Positions 1 through 7,747 of a DNA stretch of 22,209 bases are shown one piece after another. A program made the position numbers and the translations under genes. Position 1 is the stretch's first letter. Every line of letters begins with the position of its first letter. A model generated the notes under the pieces. It made no database searches. It was not told the origin of the DNA and was given only the letters and a program-made list of their open reading frames with translations. The DNA is from JANMQK01 sp031370485 (GTDB taxonomy: Bacteria; Acidobacteriota; Polarisedimenticolia; Gp22-AA2). Location: NCBI GenBank assembly GCA_031370485.1, contig JANMQK010000399.1, positions 1 to 22,209 of the forward strand. The letters run 5' to 3'.

Positions 1-432
1 ACCATGACCGACACCGTCGGGTCGGCCACCAGCCATCGGGGAGACATCTTCCGCACGACGCTGAACGAGGCGGTGGTCTCCGATGGATTGACGGTCCTGC
101 CCGCGGGGTCTGTCTTCCAGGGGATCGTCGAGCGGGTCACATCCGCGAAGGAGAGCGGCTCCCGCGGCGGCTCGCTCGTCCTGGCATTCAAGGTCGTATA
201 CACTCCGGTCGGCACGAGCGGAAGTGTCGTCGCCGAGTTGTCCGACGTGGGGAAAGGCGGCGCCGCGGGCAACTCCCTGTCGCTTGCCACCCTGAGCAGG
301 GCCGCCGGCCCTGCCGCCGTCGTCGAAGGTCCGAGCCGGCGGGAGACGGTGCTCGCCGCCGGGACTCCCATCGCCATCGTGCTCACTGAACCCCTCACAC
401 TCAAGGTCGAGAAAAAACCAGGAGGTAGATAA
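1..432 (+). CDS. Envelope protein with beta-rich domain, 5'-truncated
   Basis: This is the C-terminal part of a protein whose beginning lies left of the window; the frame is open from base 1. The ATG at base 4 has no visible ribosome binding site and falls inside a conserved block, so it is probably internal. The visible 143 residues carry the pattern GD-x5-L, then LPAGS-x3-G-x-V, then LAF, and a late RETVLAAGTPI. The same order of motifs occurs in the C-terminal domain of the next gene (GDPVSAQL, FPAGSRVEG, LSF, REAVLGPEDEI), so the two are paralogues. The domain loosely resembles the beta domain of TrbI/VirB10-like proteins, but I cannot assign a function. The stop TAA shares one base with the ATG of the next gene (TAATG), so the two are translationally coupled. 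Confidence 0.7.
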   Translation, partial: TMTDTVGSATSHRGDIFRTTLNEAVVSDGLTVLPAGSVFQGIVERVTSAKESGSRGGSLVLAFKVVYTPVGTSGSVVAELSDVGKGGAAGNSLSLATLSRAAGPAAVVEGPSRRETVLAAGTPIAIVLTEPLTLKVEKKPGGR

Positions 433-1250
433 TGTCAAGAACTCATCCAGCACTGCTCGTACTCATCGCTCTGGCCCTCGCGCTGCCGCTCCCCGGCTGC
501 TCCGGCCAGCCCGCTCAATCTCCCGAGATCGCCGAACAGGCGCCACCCCCGCCGTCGACGGCGCCCGAGCCCTCCGCCGCGGGGAGCATGGACCAGAGGG
601 AGCAAGCAGCTCCGCCGCCTCCCGCGCCGCCGACCAGGCCGCGCCGCACGACGAATGTCATACCCGAAGAGCGCCCCCGGACCTCCCCTCCGCCGGCTCA
701 CGCGCCGCAGCCGCCTGCCTCTCCCGCGACGGTATCGGTGTCGATCCCCCAGGGCACGGGGCTCTCGCTGGCGCTGGCCAATGAGATCACCTCCGGAACG
801 GCGATGGTGGGCGACCCGGTCTCGGCGCAACTCAAGGCGCCGGTCATCGTGGGTGACCGCGTGGTCTTTCCGGCCGGCAGCCGTGTCGAGGGTAAGGTGG
901 TCGACGTGAAGCCCGCGCACAAGGGGTTCAAGGACACCGGTGGAGCGTTCGCTCTCTCCTTCGACCGGATCGTCGCCCCCGACGGCCATTCCGCCTCGAT
1001 CAGCGCCGGGCTCTCCAAGGTCGCGCAAGGGAGCGCCAAGAAGAAGGGGGCCATCATCGGCGGCAGCGCTGTCGGCGGCGCCCTTTTAGGCAAGGTTCTC
1101 GGCAAGGACGTCAAGGGAGGGGCCGTGATCGGCGGCGCCATCGGCACGGCGGTCGCGGGCTCGACCAAGGGGAGGGAGGCGGTCCTCGGTCCGGAGGACG
1201 AGATCAGCGTTTCTCTCGAGCGGTCCTCGACCACCAAGATGAACCGCTGA
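432..1250 (+). CDS. Proline-rich lipoprotein with glycine-zipper segment
   Basis: The product is 272 residues. A short positive start and a hydrophobic run end in the lipobox LPGC (Cys at about residue 23), so it should be a lipid-anchored envelope protein. A long Pro/Ala-rich linker (about residues 25-98) is followed by a beta-rich domain (about 100-200) paralogous to the preceding gene. A glycine-zipper segment with repeated GG and GA steps (about 205-240) lies between two parts of the domain; such segments often insert in membranes or self-associate. The start is the ATG at 432, with AGGAGG at 420-425 seven to eleven bases upstream. It overlaps the previous stop by one base. The function is unknown; a structural envelope role is inferred from the architecture only. 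Confidence 0.8.
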   Translation: MSRTHPALLVLIALALALPLPGCSGQPAQSPEIAEQAPPPPSTAPEPSAAGSMDQREQAAPPPPAPPTRPRRTTNVIPEERPRTSPPPAHAPQPPASPATVSVSIPQGTGLSLALANEITSGTAMVGDPVSAQLKAPVIVGDRVVFPAGSRVEGKVVDVKPAHKGFKDTGGAFALSFDRIVAPDGHSASISAGLSKVAQGSAKKKGAIIGGSAVGGALLGKVLGKDVKGGAVIGGAIGTAVAGSTKGREAVLGPEDEISVSLERSSTTKMNR

Positions 1251-1265
1251 AGCCCCCCGAAGGGC

Positions 1266-1287
1266 GCGGGCGGCCGGCGCCGCCCGC
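1266..1287. terminator. GC hairpin between convergent genes
   Basis: A perfect inverted repeat with 9-base arms (GCGGGCGGC and GCCGCCCGC) and a 4-base loop lies in the 49-base gap between two genes that end facing each other. There is no T-run on either side. It could slow transcription from both directions, but it is not a classical intrinsic terminator. Confidence 0.35.
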
Positions 1288-1299
1288 CCGCGGCGCCGC

Positions 1300-2829
1300 T
1301 CAGGGGCGCGTGAGCGCCCGGAATGCGTCGTTGTCGCGCAGGGCGGCGAAGTCGTCCTCTTTCAACAGCAGCTCTTTCGGCAGGTAACCAAACCGCCCCG
1401 CGCGCTCGAGGCTCTCCAGCGCCGGGGCGTTTTCTTGAAGCAGGGCCCACGCGCGCGCCATGCGATAGTGCGCGGCGCCGATCTCGCAGGAGGCGATCCG
1501 TCCGGCCGTCATGCGGAGGGCGCGATCGGCGGGGGAGTCCCGCGGGATCCTCCTGCTCCCGCCATGCGTCCCCTCCCGGGCCAGCACCAAGGCGGATTCC
1601 GCCAGATCCACGGCATCCTCATGCGGACCGGCGCCGAGGAGGACCTTTCCGAGGATCGCGACCCCCTCGTCAGAGCGGCCATTCGCGGCGAGCCTCACCG
1701 CGAGGCGCGCAGCCATGCGGGTCGGGACCAGGGCGCGCTCGCACGCGGAGCGCAGAAGCGACAAAACCTTCCGATCGTTGCCGCGGTCCCCGAAGTACCC
1801 GACCAGGTCTTCATAGGCACGAAAGATGATCTCGCGCCCGCGCGCGGGGCCGTCGTAGTCGGGGGGAGCGCGATCGATCAGGGCGCTGAGGAAATATTCC
1901 GCCTCGGCGGGCCGCCCCAGGCGGAGGAGGCTGTACCCCTTCCCGTAAAGCGCCAGGAGGGTCGGGAGCGAGCCGTTCGGCGGGATGTCGATCCCGTCGT
2001 ACATTTCGAGGGCCGACTCGTACTCCTGCCGGGCGACGAGCAGCGCCCCCGCGCCGAGCCGCGCGCGGTTCCGGCCGTAGTTCCACGTCTTGAGGAGAGC
2101 GCCGTAGATTGCGACGGCGGGTGTCATCCTGCCGATCTTCTGAAAGGCGGCGGCGGCCCCGAGCTGCGGGACGATCGATTCCGGGTCGAGGTCGATCGCC
2201 TGGCCGTACATCTCGATTGCGGGTTCCAGCGATTCCTTCTCGCGCAGGGCATCGGCCAGCGCGACCAGGACACGGGGCGAGTCGGGGTCGATTCGTGCGG
2301 CGCGGCGGCAGGACTCGAGCGCCTCGTCAACGTCCTTGTTTAGACGCTGCACAATACCCATCGCGACGTGCGCCTCGGCGCAGGCAGGGTCGAGGCTCAC
2401 GGCGTGGCGCGCTTCCTCCATGGCCGGCGTGAGCCGATCGGCGGCCGCCAGCGCCAGGGCCAGCGTGGCGCGCGCCGGCGCGTCCTGCGGGGCCATCGCG
2501 ACCGCCCGGCCCGCCTCATCGAGAGCGGTGTCGAGGCGCTTCCTGGTCTCCTCGAGGCCAAGCGCGTACAGGTAGGTCGAGACGCGGGCGAGTCCCATGT
2601 GGGCCCGCGGGGAGTCCGGCTCGATCTCCAGCGCCTTGCGGAACAAGCGTTCGGCCTCTTCCTGGTCTTCGGGCCGGGGCCGGGTCTGGAATTCCAGCCC
2701 GCGCCGTGTGTAGGCCTCGGCCGTGATGGGCCGGGTCTCGCGGGAGGGGGGTGCCGGTTCGTCGGCCCGCGGGCCGGGGGAGAGGAGAGCGGCCGCGACG
2801 AGAAGGACAGGAAGGATCGCGCCGGTCAG
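1300..2829 (-). CDS. Exported TPR-repeat protein, apparent CTG start
   Basis: The product is about 509 residues. It begins with a hydrophobic export signal or membrane anchor (TGAILPVLLVAAALLSPGPRA). Several tetratricopeptide repeats follow between about residues 38 and 260, with typical A-x3-A-L-x-DP endings such as ALEIEPDSPRAH and AIDLDPES. More TPR-like helices extend toward the C terminus. TPRs are protein-interaction scaffolds; no enzyme motif is visible. The start is unusual. The hydrophobic segment has no in-frame ATG, GTG or TTG before it for more than 35 codons. The nearest candidate is a CTG at 2829-2827 that overlaps the stop of the upstream TPR gene (CTGA). The first in-frame ATG is at 2598, after the signal. 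A ribosomal frameshift joining the two TPR genes, or an assembly error, are alternatives. Confidence 0.75.
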   Translation of the reverse strand: MTGAILPVLLVAAALLSPGPRADEPAPPSRETRPITAEAYTRRGLEFQTRPRPEDQEEAERLFRKALEIEPDSPRAHMGLARVSTYLYALGLEETRKRLDTALDEAGRAVAMAPQDAPARATLALALAAADRLTPAMEEARHAVSLDPACAEAHVAMGIVQRLNKDVDEALESCRRAARIDPDSPRVLVALADALREKESLEPAIEMYGQAIDLDPESIVPQLGAAAAFQKIGRMTPAVAIYGALLKTWNYGRNRARLGAGALLVARQEYESALEMYDGIDIPPNGSLPTLLALYGKGYSLLRLGRPAEAEYFLSALIDRAPPDYDGPARGREIIFRAYEDLVGYFGDRGNDRKVLSLLRSACERALVPTRMAARLAVRLAANGRSDEGVAILGKVLLGAGPHEDAVDLAESALVLAREGTHGGSRRIPRDSPADRALRMTAGRIASCEIGAAHYRMARAWALLQENAPALESLERAGRFGYLPKELLLKEDDFAALRDNDAFRALTRP

Positions 2830-3338
2830 GCGCCGGCGGCGGCTTCCCGATTGAAGAGAACGCGCAGGCGGGCGCGCAGTTTCCCCGCGACGCGGTTCAG
2901 GAAATGGCCGCGGGGAAGAAACGTGAACAGGGGGTCGCTGCGCCTCTCGTAGCGCTCCAGCTCCTCGATGATGCGCGGGTGGTTCGGCCTCAGGGCCAGG
3001 CCGCGGTGGAACGCCTCGAAGGCCCGGGCCCGCTGGAGGTTCCGCAGGCAGGCGATGCCGAAATTGCACATGATGTCCGCGTCGAGAAAATCGTGCTGGA
3101 CCGCCTGCTCGCAGAGCCGGAGCGCCTCCTCCATCCTGTCGCGCGACAGAATGAGGGCCAGCCCCAGGTAGGACACGAATTTCATCTGCCGGGACCGGAG
3201 GCCGGACTGCTGCTCCATCTCGATCGCCGCTTGGAAAGAGGACGCGGCCTCCCGGTGGTTTTTCTGTTCCAGGCACGCCAGGCCCCTCTCGAAGGCTTCT
3301 TCTGGTGTAGCCGGTGGTGGCATTCCGGACTGGGACAC
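2826..3338 (-). CDS. Small TPR-repeat protein
   Basis: The product is about 170 residues with no signal peptide, so it is probably cytoplasmic. It has about three TPR-like units: EEAFERGLACLEQKNHREAA near the N terminus, a middle unit with EEALRLCEQAVQHD, and a third ending in GLALRPNHPRI. A basic tail follows (FLPRGHFLNRVAGKLRARLR). From memory, similar TPR proteins with an FLPR-x-LNR-x-LGKLR tail occur in other bacteria. The GTG at 3338 follows GGAGG by four bases. TTG at 3353 and ATG at 3323 are alternative starts, so the N terminus is uncertain by about ten residues. The 3' end overlaps the start of the larger TPR gene, so the two are likely one operon and may work together. Confidence 0.75.
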   Translation of the reverse strand: MSQSGMPPPATPEEAFERGLACLEQKNHREAASSFQAAIEMEQQSGLRSRQMKFVSYLGLALILSRDRMEEALRLCEQAVQHDFLDADIMCNFGIACLRNLQRARAFEAFHRGLALRPNHPRIIEELERYERRSDPLFTFLPRGHFLNRVAGKLRARLRVLFNREAAAGA

Positions 3339-3380
3339 ATGGCCTCCTGCCAAGCGGTGATCGTCCTGCGGCCATGCACA

Positions 3381-3410
3381 AATGTAGGTTCCGGCCCGTC
3401 AAAAAAACAA
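3381..3410 (-). promoter_or_regulatory. Possible promoter for TPR operon
   Basis: On the minus strand TTGTTT (3410-3405) and TACATT (3386-3381) are 18 bases apart, upstream of the TPR gene pair. The -35 lies in the T-run of the preceding terminator, so the match may be coincidental. Confidence 0.3.
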
Positions 3411-3445
3411 GGCCGCCCGGCGCCTTTGCGGGCGCCGGAGCGGCC
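3401..3445 (-). terminator. Intrinsic terminator of histone-like gene
   Basis: On the minus strand a long GC stem (3445-3431 pairing with 3424-3411, one bulged base, loop CGCAAA) is followed by TTGTTTTTTT. It is a classical rho-independent terminator 47 bases after the stop of the Lys/Arg-rich protein gene. It separates that gene from the TPR pair. Confidence 0.88.
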
Positions 3446-3491
3446 GGGACTCGTTCAAGCGGCCGCGCCCAAAGGGCGGCCTGGAAACGCG

Positions 3492-3854
3492 TTATTCCTC
3501 TTCGCTTGCGTAGCCGAACCCGTACGACGGCGAGAACCCTCCCGTCGTCGAGCCGGGGGTGGATGTCCCGGGGGAGGGCATGGCGCCGGGAGCCGGCGAA
3601 CCCGGCGAAACGCCCGGGATCGGCCTCACGGCCGGTGCCTTCCGCGGGGCGGAGGTCTTTTTCCGGGGCGCGGGCCTGCGGGCCGCGGCCGATTTGCGCC
3701 GGGCCGCCGGCTTGCGGGCCGACTTTCTCCGTGCCGGGGACTTCTTTGCCATCTTGCGGCGCGCGCCTTTTTTCCTCGCCGCCTTCATCGTGGAACGCTT
3801 GCGGGCCGCTGACTTGCGGCGCGGCGCCTTCCGCTTCGCTTTCTTCTTGGCCAC
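3492..3854 (-). CDS. Lysine/arginine/alanine-rich histone H1-like protein
   Basis: The product is 120 residues. The first about 75 are almost entirely Lys, Arg, Ala, Ser and Pro, with recurring ARRKSA units, as in histone-H1-like C-terminal domains of bacteria. The last about 45 change to a Pro/Gly/Ser/Thr-rich stretch with an aromatic YGFGY motif and an acidic EEE end. Such basic low-complexity proteins usually bind DNA or RNA without sequence specificity; this role is inferred. The GTG start is preceded by AAGGGGG seven bases upstream. The gene has its own sigma-70-like promoter inside the end of the GDPD gene and a strong terminator, so it is probably expressed as a single abundant transcript. 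Low-complexity frames can be spurious in GC-rich DNA, but the regulatory signals support it. Confidence 0.82.
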   Translation of the reverse strand: MAKKKAKRKAPRRKSAARKRSTMKAARKKGARRKMAKKSPARRKSARKPAARRKSAAARRPAPRKKTSAPRKAPAVRPIPGVSPGSPAPGAMPSPGTSTPGSTTGGFSPSYGFGYASEEE

Positions 3855-3929
3855 GGTATTACCCCCTTGGGTGCCTCATGCGTCTCAACGGTTGGACCGT
3901 CCCGAATGCCTCTTCCTGGACAGCGGGTG

Positions 3930-3958
3930 AATACATCATAAGCCCACCGCTTTGTCAA
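3930..3958 (-). promoter_or_regulatory. Sigma-70-type promoter of histone-like gene
   Basis: On the minus strand TTGACA (3958-3953), a 17-base spacer and TGTATT (3935-3930) form a near-consensus promoter. The -35 lies in the last codons of the GDPD gene. The leader to the GTG at 3854 would be about 70 bases and contains a small palindrome, ACGGT-3-ACCGT, near 3890-3902. Confidence 0.7.
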
Positions 3959-4748
3959 GACGGACTCCGGCCGGTCCGAGCCCCAGGAACAGGGTTGGAT
4001 CGTCGCTCATCAGGCCGTCGGCGCCCTGGGTCACGAGGCGCCGCATCCGGGCCCGGTCGTTGACCGGCCAGACGATGACTTCGAGGCCCATGCGGTGCGC
4101 CGCCAGGATCCGGCGCCGCGTCGCCAGCCGCAGATGAGGGTGGAAGCCGTGCAGGACGACTTCACGGTGCAACGCCCGGGTTCCGCGCCCGCTTCTCGAA
4201 GCCAGCAGCCCGAGGCGGACCCGCGGCATGGCGGCGCGGACCCGGACCAGCGCCGCCGCGGAAAAGGAGGAGACGACGACCGGGTCCCGCGACGGGCCGG
4301 GCGCCAAGACGCGCGCCACCCCATCGACGAGCCTGCCGAGTCCTTCGTCCGCCGCCCGGGAACGGCCGCCCCTGGAGCCCGCCTGCGGCTCCGGCTCTTT
4401 GATCTCGATGATCAGGCCGCACCGTCCGCGCGCGCACTCGAGCGCCTGGGCGAGGCTCGGAATCCTCTCGGCGCGGAAGCGGGGGCCGAACCAGGACCCC
4501 GCGTCCAGGGCCTGGAGGTCGCGCAGCGTGAGGGCCGCCACGGGGCCCTGCCCGTCGGTCGTCCGGTCGACGGATCCATCGTGGATCACGACCGGAACGC
4601 CGTCCTTGCTCAGGTGGACGTCCAACTCGATCGCGTCGACACCGATGCGGATCGCCTCCTCGAAGGCCGCGAGGGTGTTCTCGGGGGCGCGCGCCGGGGC
4701 GCCACGGTGACCGACGCGCAGGATCCGGCGCGGCGCCGGCATCTTCAC
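3936..4748 (-). CDS. Glycerophosphodiester phosphodiesterase
   Basis: The enzyme hydrolyses glycerophosphodiesters to glycerol-3-phosphate and an alcohol, part of phospholipid head-group recycling. The 270-residue product fits the single-domain GDPD family (UgpQ-like). Visible motifs are GHRG (His14, Arg15), PENT (Glu23, Asn24), the metal-binding ELDVH (Glu41, Asp43), the catalytic His56 in VVIHD, DRTTDG, and a third metal ligand Glu115 in IIEIK. A WPVND near the C terminus is also typical. No signal peptide is seen, so it should be cytosolic. The GTG at 4748 overlaps the typA stop (GTGA); an ATG two codons later (4742) is an alternative start. Coupling to typA is evident, but a functional link is not. 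Confidence 0.93.
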   Translation of the reverse strand: MKMPAPRRILRVGHRGAPARAPENTLAAFEEAIRIGVDAIELDVHLSKDGVPVVIHDGSVDRTTDGQGPVAALTLRDLQALDAGSWFGPRFRAERIPSLAQALECARGRCGLIIEIKEPEPQAGSRGGRSRAADEGLGRLVDGVARVLAPGPSRDPVVVSSFSAAALVRVRAAMPRVRLGLLASRSGRGTRALHREVVLHGFHPHLRLATRRRILAAHRMGLEVIVWPVNDRARMRRLVTQGADGLMSDDPTLFLGLGPAGVRLDKAVGL

Positions 4749-6592
4749 GGGACGGTGGCCTCGAAACGGCCGCGATCGGCGCGCTTGCGGCTGAGGGCGT
4801 TTCGCTGCCGCTTGCGCAGCCGCACTGTCTTGGGGGTCACCTCGACCAGCTCGTCCTCCGCGATGAACTCAATGCAATCCTCGAGCGACATGACGCGCGG
4901 CGGGCTCAGCCGGATCGTATCGTCCGAGGTGGAGGCGCGCATGTTGGTCAGGTGCTTTTTCTTCCCGGGGTTGACCACGAGATCGGTGTCCCGCGAGTGC
5001 TCTCCGATGATCATCCCCTCGTAGACGGGGATCCCGGGGCCGAGGAACAGCGTGCCGCGGTCCTCGAGGTTGTGGAGGGCGAAGGTCACCGTCATCCCCA
5101 CCTCCATCGCGACGAGGGCCCCGCGGGTCCGCTCCGGGATGTCGCCCCGGTGCTCGGCGTACTCGTGGAACACGTGCGACAGGATCCCGGTGCCCCGGGT
5201 TTCGGTCACGAACTCCCTCCGGAACCCGAGCATGCCGCGGGCAGGAATGGTGAACTCCAGGCGCACGCGCCCCGTGCCCGCCCCCGTCATGTCCGCGAGG
5301 ACGGCCCGCCGCGCTCCCAGAAGCTCCATCACCCGGCCCATGTACCCTTCCTCGACGTCGAGCACGAGATACTCGATGGGCTCGAGCCGTTCCCCGAGTG
5401 GCCCCGTCCTGAAGATGACCTGGGGGCGCGAGAGCTGGAACTCGAACCCCTCGCGGCGCATCGTCTCCGCCAGGATCGCGAGATGCAGCTCGCCGCGGCC
5501 CGACACCCGCAGGGTGTCCGCGGAGCCCGTCTCCTCCACCCGCAGCGCGACGTTTGCGCGCACCTCGCGCGCCAGGCGCTCCCTCAGGTGGCGCGAGGTG
5601 ACGAACTGGCCGTCCTGGCCCGCGAACGGTGAATCGTTGACCATGAATTCCATGGACAGGGTCGGCTCGTCGATCCGGATCGGCGGCAGGGCGTCCGGCC
5701 GATCGGGGTCGGCAATCGTCTCGCCGATCTGGATCTCGGGGATCCCGGCCAGCGCCACGATCTCGCCGGCGGCCGCCGTCTCGACCCCGACCCGCTTGAG
5801 CCCCTCGAAGGCCTCGAGACGGGTGACCTTATGGGTCTCCATCCGCCCGTCGAGCTTCAGGACGGCGATCGGAGCGCCCAGGCGGATCGTGCCCCGGAAG
5901 ACGCGGCCGATGGCCATCCGCCCGACGTAATCGTTGTAGTCAAGGTTGGCGATCTGCAGCTGCAGGGGCGCCGCATCGTCCCCCGGGGGCCGCGGCACCT
6001 GGTCGAGAATCGTGTCGAGCAGCGGGAAGACGTCTTTCGCCTCGTGGTCGAGCTCGCGCTGGGCGTATCCCAGCTTCGCCGAGGCGTACAGATGCGGGAA
6101 ATCGAGTTGTTCGTCGGTGGCCCCGAGGTTGAGCATGAGCTGGAAGACCTCGTCGAGCACCTGGTGGGGCCGGGCGTCGGGGCGGTCCACCTTGTTGATC
6201 ACCACGACCGGCCGCAGCCCGAGCTCGAGCGACTTCTTAAGGACGAAACGGGTCTGGGGGAGCGGCCCCTCCGCCGCGTCCACCAGGAGGAGTACCCCGT
6301 TCACCATCCCCAGGATCCGCTCGACCTCCCCCCCGAAATCGGCATGCCCGGGGGTGTCCACGATGTTGATTTTGACGCCGCGGTAGTGAATTGACGTGTT
6401 TTTCGCGAGGATCGTGATGCCCCGCTCCCGTTCGAGGTCGTTGCTGTCCATGACCCGTTCGATCAGGCGCTCGTTGGCCCGGAACGTCCCGGTCTGCTGC
6501 AGCATCCGGTCCACGAGCGTTGTCTTGCCATGATCGACGTGAGCGATGATGGCGATATTGCGGATATCGTCGCGGCGCAGGTGGGCTGTCAC
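4745..6592 (-). CDS. typA: Translational GTPase TypA/BipA
   Basis: This is a ribosome-associated GTPase of the EF-G family that assists 50S assembly and adaptation to stress or cold. The 615-residue length is normal for the family. The G domain shows the P-loop AHVDHGKTT (residues 17-25), RGITI, DTPGHADFGGEVER, NKVDRPDARP and SAKLGYA. The later part shows the family signature GRGELHLAILAETMRREG and the BipA C-terminal stretch with GTGIL and RTRGALVA. The start is GTG at 6592 with GAGGA six bases upstream; this places the conserved IRNIAIIAHVDHG at the usual distance from the N terminus. It lies downstream of the methyltransferase with a 119-base gap and is coupled to the GDPD gene. Confidence 0.97.
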   Translation of the reverse strand: MTAHLRRDDIRNIAIIAHVDHGKTTLVDRMLQQTGTFRANERLIERVMDSNDLERERGITILAKNTSIHYRGVKINIVDTPGHADFGGEVERILGMVNGVLLLVDAAEGPLPQTRFVLKKSLELGLRPVVVINKVDRPDARPHQVLDEVFQLMLNLGATDEQLDFPHLYASAKLGYAQRELDHEAKDVFPLLDTILDQVPRPPGDDAAPLQLQIANLDYNDYVGRMAIGRVFRGTIRLGAPIAVLKLDGRMETHKVTRLEAFEGLKRVGVETAAAGEIVALAGIPEIQIGETIADPDRPDALPPIRIDEPTLSMEFMVNDSPFAGQDGQFVTSRHLRERLAREVRANVALRVEETGSADTLRVSGRGELHLAILAETMRREGFEFQLSRPQVIFRTGPLGERLEPIEYLVLDVEEGYMGRVMELLGARRAVLADMTGAGTGRVRLEFTIPARGMLGFRREFVTETRGTGILSHVFHEYAEHRGDIPERTRGALVAMEVGMTVTFALHNLEDRGTLFLGPGIPVYEGMIIGEHSRDTDLVVNPGKKKHLTNMRASTSDDTIRLSPPRVMSLEDCIEFIAEDELVEVTPKTVRLRKRQRNALSRKRADRGRFEATVP

Positions 6593-6607
6593 TGGCTGTC
6601 CTCGTCC

Positions 6608-6621
6608 GGCCCGAAAGGGCC
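6608..6621 (-). other. Small hairpin upstream of typA
   Basis: A perfect inverted repeat GGCCC-4-GGGCC sits 16-29 bases before the typA GTG. In the mRNA it has loop UUUC and lies just upstream of the ribosome binding site. It may only stabilise the leader. Confidence 0.35.
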
Positions 6622-6711
6622 AATCTCAGCGGCGGCGCCCGCCCCCCGCCGGAATCGGCAGGGCCCGGAGCGATGCGCGGGCTACTGGAAACAGGGAGTA
6701 TATCCCGCCGG

Positions 6712-7668
6712 TCACTCGATCGTGAAACGGGGCTTGGGTAGCGTCGGACGGGGCAGGGGTTTCGGCTCGATCGCCAGTTCGACCTTCTTCTCCATGAGGA
6801 TCTCCCGGACGGAGTTCTTCAGGAAGAACAATTCGACGATTTTCATGCCGGTGAACATCTTCTCGATGTCGCGGTTCTGGTAAAGATGGCGCTGCAGCCG
6901 GCGCCCCACGGGATCGTCGCTCGCCACCCGGGCCTCGTCCAGGATCCGGTACCGCCTCGGCCCGTCCGGGGCCTGCGCCCTGCGGGCATGGAAGTAACCC
7001 AGGAAGTATCCGCCCGGCTTGAGAACGCGGCGCGACTCGGCCGCGGCGCGGCGTGCGGACTCGGGGTCGTAGTAATCGAACAGGTCCCAGGCCACAACAG
7101 CGTCGAAGGTCTCGTCCGGGTAGGAGAAGACGGTCGGCAGGGGGCTTCTGGCCATCGTCCCGCCAAGCATCCCGGGGCGCCGGGGCGCCTGCGACGCGAC
7201 AGTGGGTGCGGCCGTCCCCCGGCTTCCGGCGAATGTGCGTGGCGGCAGGACGATGTGGCGCGACGGCCGGCCTCCCTGGCGCCGCGTTTCCGGCGCGGGG
7301 CCCGCTTCTCGGGTCACCGGGAGCGCGTTCCTCCCGGCGTGCGGTGCCCCGGAGGCCTGTGGCGCGTCGGTCGCGGTGGCGGAAGCCCGCTCCGCGCGCG
7401 GCGCGTCCTGCGGGCCGGCAGGACCCGCGTCCGCGGGATCCGGCTCGATGCAGGCGAGCAGGTCCTCCACCTGGACCTTGCATCCTATCTGGGCGAAGAA
7501 CTCGATGTTCGCGCCGGAAAGAGGACCGAGGTCCAGGATATAGGGATGCGCCCTGGCGCGGAGCCGCTTGATGAATTTCGGGAAGATGTGCGAGGTCAGA
7601 AGATCCGCCGACGACCCGTCCCGGGCTGCCGAACGGCCTTCCAGTTGCTTGCGAAACAGATGCAGCAT
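6712..7668 (-). CDS. Class I SAM-dependent methyltransferase-like protein with large insert
   Basis: The product is about 318 residues from the ATG at 7668. A Rossmann-type SAM site is suggested by YILDLGPLSGANIEFF (about 43-58; an atypical motif I in which GPLSG replaces GxGxG). An acidic residue follows at the end of the second strand (VQVEDL). Motif II-like FDAVVAWDLFDYY (188-200) and the post-motif RVLKPGGYFLGYFH follow. Between them, residues 75-175 are Ala/Pro/Gly/Arg-rich low complexity, about 100 residues more than the usual spacing. The substrate is unknown. The frame stays open upstream to a CTG next to the bactofilin stop, but no ATG, GTG or TTG lies between. It follows bactofilin by 79 bases and may be cotranscribed with it. 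Confidence 0.72.
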   Translation of the reverse strand: MLHLFRKQLEGRSAARDGSSADLLTSHIFPKFIKRLRARAHPYILDLGPLSGANIEFFAQIGCKVQVEDLLACIEPDPADAGPAGPQDAPRAERASATATDAPQASGAPHAGRNALPVTREAGPAPETRRQGGRPSRHIVLPPRTFAGSRGTAAPTVASQAPRRPGMLGGTMARSPLPTVFSYPDETFDAVVAWDLFDYYDPESARRAAAESRRVLKPGGYFLGYFHARRAQAPDGPRRYRILDEARVASDDPVGRRLQRHLYQNRDIEKMFTGMKIVELFFLKNSVREILMEKKVELAIEPKPLPRPTLPKPRFTIE

Positions 7669-7747
7669 TGTGCTGAACCGTCCCGGGACGGGGGCGCGCC
7701 CCCCGGCCGGTGCCCCCGAGGCGCCCCGGCGCCAGAAGCGTTTCAGA

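Noticed and set aside
2830..3402. A roughly 190-residue upstream extension of the larger TPR protein
   Set aside because: It is an out-of-frame reading of the smaller TPR gene, Pro/Arg-rich and without TPR pattern, whereas the other frame is clearly TPR.
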